From positions 10,108 through 18,345 of the forward strand of contig PLSZ01000266.1 of the NCBI GenBank assembly GCA_003164305.1: a DNA stretch of 8,238 nt. The letters run 5' to 3'. Positions 6,839 through 8,238 of the stretch are shown one piece after another. Positions within the stretch are counted from its first letter, which is position 1, and each line of letters starts with the position of its first letter. Made by a program: the position numbers and the translations under genes. The notes under the pieces are model-generated. The model saw only the letters and a program-made list of their open reading frames with translations. It searched no databases and had not been told where the DNA came from. This stretch comes from Acetobacteraceae bacterium (GTDB lineage: Bacteria > Pseudomonadota > Alphaproteobacteria > Acetobacterales > Acetobacteraceae).

Positions 6839-7758
6839 GCGGAGGCGCGCCGTTTGCCGTCCAGCACTCGCATGGAGAACAGGTTCACACTGACAACGAT
6901 CGCGACCAGCACCGTGGCGATGGTCGCGCCAAAAGGCCAGTCATAGACGGCGGTGATTTGCTGGTCGATCAGGTTCCCCAGCATCTGGGCGTTGGTGCCG
7001 CCGAGCATCGCCGGCGTCACGAATGACCCGGCGGTCAGCGAAAATACCAGGGTGAATCCAACCGCCAGCCCAGGCAGACTCAATGGCAGCGTGATCCGGT
7101 GGAACACCCGCCAGGCGGGCATGCCGAGGGTCCGCGCGGCTTCCTCCAGATGCGGTTCGATGCGCCCCAGAGCCGAGGCCAACGGCAGCACCATCATCGG
7201 CAGAAACACGTGCAACGACCCGATAACGACAGCGGTCTCCGAATACAGCAGACGCAACGGCGTTTGAATGACTCCCGTGGACAGCAGCACGTAGTTCAGC
7301 AATCCGGCGGGGCCATTGCCCAGGATTAATTGCCAGCCGTAACTGCGGACGACGACGCTGACGATCAGCGGCGCGATCGTAATGAATGTCACGATGCGCG
7401 TGATCGCCGGGTGCGACCGCGTCATCACCATCGCCACCGGATAGCCCAGTACCGCGGCCAACGCGGCCGTCCACAGGCTGATGCGCAAAGTGACGACCAG
7501 CACATGCGAATACAGCGCCGTCGCAAAGAAATGCGTGAAGTGCGACAGCGTCACCGGCCCGCCCAGAGCGCCTCGGGAATCCTGTGTCAGAAACCCCGCC
7601 GCGATCAGGCGCACGGCCGGGATCATCAGGAACAGCGCCAGGAAACATAGCGCCGGCAAGGCCAGCCCAACGCCCATCAGCACGGCGGAACTCGGCTTGC
7701 GCATCAAACGCGCGGCGGAAACCCGGAAAACCTGGGGTTGAGCGATGGTCGCGGTCAT
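6835..7758 (-). CDS. ABC transporter permease, first subunit (PotB-like), first gene of the operon
   Basis: This encodes 307 residues with the MetI-like permease fold. Hydrophobic segments lie at about 31-55, 85-115, 120-142, 178-198, 230-255 and 277-298. The periplasmic segment between the first two helices is long (about 56-84), as in PotB-type subunits. The EAA loop is at 205-225 (LEEAARTLGMPAWRVFHR). I choose the ATG ending at 7758, with GAGGA (7769-7773) 10 nt upstream. A TTG at 7839 would add 27 hydrophilic residues without a ribosome site. It leads the six-gene minus-strand operon and overlaps the next gene by 4 bp. The promoter is expected in the region to its right. Confidence 0.95.
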   Translation of the reverse strand: MTATIAQPQVFRVSAARLMRKPSSAVLMGVGLALPALCFLALFLMIPAVRLIAAGFLTQDSRGALGGPVTLSHFTHFFATALYSHVLVVTLRISLWTAALAAVLGYPVAMVMTRSHPAITRIVTFITIAPLIVSVVVRSYGWQLILGNGPAGLLNYVLLSTGVIQTPLRLLYSETAVVIGSLHVFLPMMVLPLASALGRIEPHLEEAARTLGMPAWRVFHRITLPLSLPGLAVGFTLVFSLTAGSFVTPAMLGGTNAQMLGNLIDQQITAVYDWPFGATIATVLVAIVVSVNLFSMRVLDGKRRASA

Positions 7759-7768
7759 TGTTGAGGCG

Positions 7769-7773
7769 TCCTC
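7769..7773 (-). promoter_or_regulatory. Ribosome binding site deciding the first permease start
   Basis: GAGGA on the minus strand with a 10-nt spacer to the ATG at 7758. The spacer is a little long but this is the only purine-rich site upstream of either candidate start; the alternative TTG at 7839 has none. Confidence 0.55.
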
Positions 7774-7910
7774 GTTCGGCGGACGGCCCTCCCTGCGTGG
7801 TCCATTGCCATTTCCGTGCCAGAGGCGAGTCTTGCTCAATCCGCGCTGGATGGGGCTGCCCGCGAAGAGATTGTCACGGGCTGACTAAAATAGAGCCTTG
7901 CAGTGCTTAC

Positions 7911-7939
7911 AATATACTCAGCCCAGCGATCGTCGTAAA
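7911..7939 (-). promoter_or_regulatory. Candidate sigma-70-type promoter of the transport operon
   Basis: Read on the minus strand, TTTACG (7934-7939) matches the -35 consensus at four of six positions and TATATT (7911-7916) matches the -10 at five of six, with a 17-bp spacer. Transcription would begin near 7904, giving a leader of about 145 nt before the first permease. The AT-rich setting in a GC-rich genome supports it, but such matches also arise by chance. Confidence 0.45.
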
Positions 7940-8024
7940 AAATGCACGCAAAATGCGCATGACCGGTTGCGTCGAAGTGTCAGAAAAACTTACACCATCA
8001 CCGACATTTTGAAAGAGTGCTGCA

Positions 8025-8042
8025 GTAAACAATTGATTTTAC
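8025..8042. repeat. Short inverted repeat, possible operator
   Basis: GTAAA and TTTAC form 5-bp arms around an 8-bp AT-rich centre that contains CAATTG. The element lies 79 bp before the plus-strand start at 8121 and within the shared regulatory region. The size would suit a dimeric helix-turn-helix regulator, but 5-bp arms in AT-rich DNA may be coincidental. Confidence 0.25.
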
Positions 8043-8120
8043 ACGAAAATTGGAGTTGGCCGATGGCTTGCATCGCACCTGCCAGGGCCCCTCGGCAAAA
8101 GAACTTCAGGAATCATCATC

Positions 8121-8238
8121 ATGACGATATCGCGATCCAAATCGAAAGCGGGCAAGAACCTCGCGCGCCTGTGCGGCGCCGTGGTGGCCATGCTTCTCCC
8201 GATGGCGATACCGGTCGCGCCCGCGATCGCGGGCGCGA
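8121..8238 (+). CDS. N-terminus of an exported protein of unknown function, cut by window end
   Basis: Thirty-nine complete codons are visible from the ATG at 8121, which is preceded by AGGAA (8108-8112) with an 8-nt spacer. The translation starts MTISRSKSKAGKNLARLCG and continues with a hydrophobic core (AVVAMLLPMAIPVAPAIAGA): a basic n-region, hydrophobic h-region and small-residue c-region, so a Sec-type signal peptide with cleavage around residues 37-39. The codons have the high G/C third positions of the surrounding genes, unlike the alternative overlapping frame from 8063. No mature domain is visible, so no function can be given. It is divergent from the transport operon and may or may not share its regulation. 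Confidence 0.72.
   Translation, partial: MTISRSKSKAGKNLARLCGAVVAMLLPMAIPVAPAIAGA

Larger units (their letters stand above)
7759..8120. other. Divergent regulatory region between the transport operon and the exported-protein gene
   Basis: These 362 bases have no convincing gene. The stretch from about 7880 to 8060 is clearly AT-richer than the coding DNA around it, as expected for promoters. It holds one good minus-strand promoter candidate (7911-7939), a perfect 8-bp palindrome ATGCGCAT (7953-7960) next to the similar half-site ATGCACGCA (7942-7950), and an imperfect dyad GTAAA-N8-TTTAC (8025-8042). In the operon leader a weak hairpin can form, with 5-bp arms GCCCG/CGGGC at 7858-7862 and 7877-7881, too weak to call a terminator or riboswitch. 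No transcription regulator gene is in view. Confidence 0.6.

Noticed and set aside
7759..7839. TTG start extending the first permease by 27 residues
   Set aside because: No ribosome binding site precedes it, the added residues are hydrophilic and unlike a permease N-terminus, and the ATG at 7758 has a purine-rich site.
8063..8238. Plus-strand frame from the ATG at 8063, with GGAG 7 nt upstream, open to the window end
   Set aside because: The translation is rich in His, Arg and Gly with no domain and poor G/C in third positions, while the overlapping frame from 8121 gives a textbook signal peptide with its own ribosome site. A short overlapping leader is possible but unsupported.

Overview
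The window looks like chromosomal catabolic sequence from a GC-rich Gram-negative bacterium, most likely an alphaproteobacterium. The guess of an Acetobacteraceae, Bradyrhizobium or Rhodopseudomonas-type genome rests on overall style: strong G/C in third codon positions, a short secreted TPR protein of a kind common there, and a transport and sugar-acid catabolism gene set. I see no RNA genes, insertion sequences, phage genes, CRISPR arrays or frameshifts.

Layout, left to right. 1-924 (minus) is the N-terminal 308 codons of a mandelate racemase-type enolase-superfamily enzyme, cut by the window edge. 925-1045 is a short divergent intergenic region. 1046-1537 (plus) encodes a small exported TPR protein. 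Its stop codon abuts the stop codon of the last gene of a six-gene minus-strand operon. In transcription order the operon is: permease A (7758-6835), permease B (6838-6035), an extracellular binding protein of the polyamine/iron type (6020-4977), the ABC ATPase (4973-3834), a second and unrelated binding protein of the branched-chain amino acid (LivK-like) type (3804-2611), and a COG3618-type amidohydrolase (2605-1538). Gaps are -4, 14, 3, 29 and 5 bp, so co-transcription is very likely. 7759-8120 is an AT-richer divergent regulatory region with a good minus-strand promoter candidate. 8121-8238 (plus) is the start of another exported protein that runs off the window.

How the genes fit together. 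The two permeases, the ATPase and the first binding protein make a complete importer of the spermidine/putrescine-opine-iron type (two different permeases, one ATPase with a TOBE tail). The LivK-type protein has no LivHMGF partners in view, which is the oddest feature of the cassette. The amidohydrolase resembles TIM-barrel lactonases (L-fuconolactonase and 2-pyrone-4,6-dicarboxylate lactonase relatives). The enolase-superfamily enzyme has the His-Asp dyad of acid-sugar dehydratases and racemases. A plausible but unproven reading is uptake of a carboxylated or lactone compound, ring opening by the hydrolase, and dehydration of the resulting hydroxy acid. No substrate can be named from sequence alone. 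Nothing here qualifies as a clearly new class of system; the best candidate for novelty is the hybrid transporter cassette with its linked hydrolase and enolase-family enzyme.
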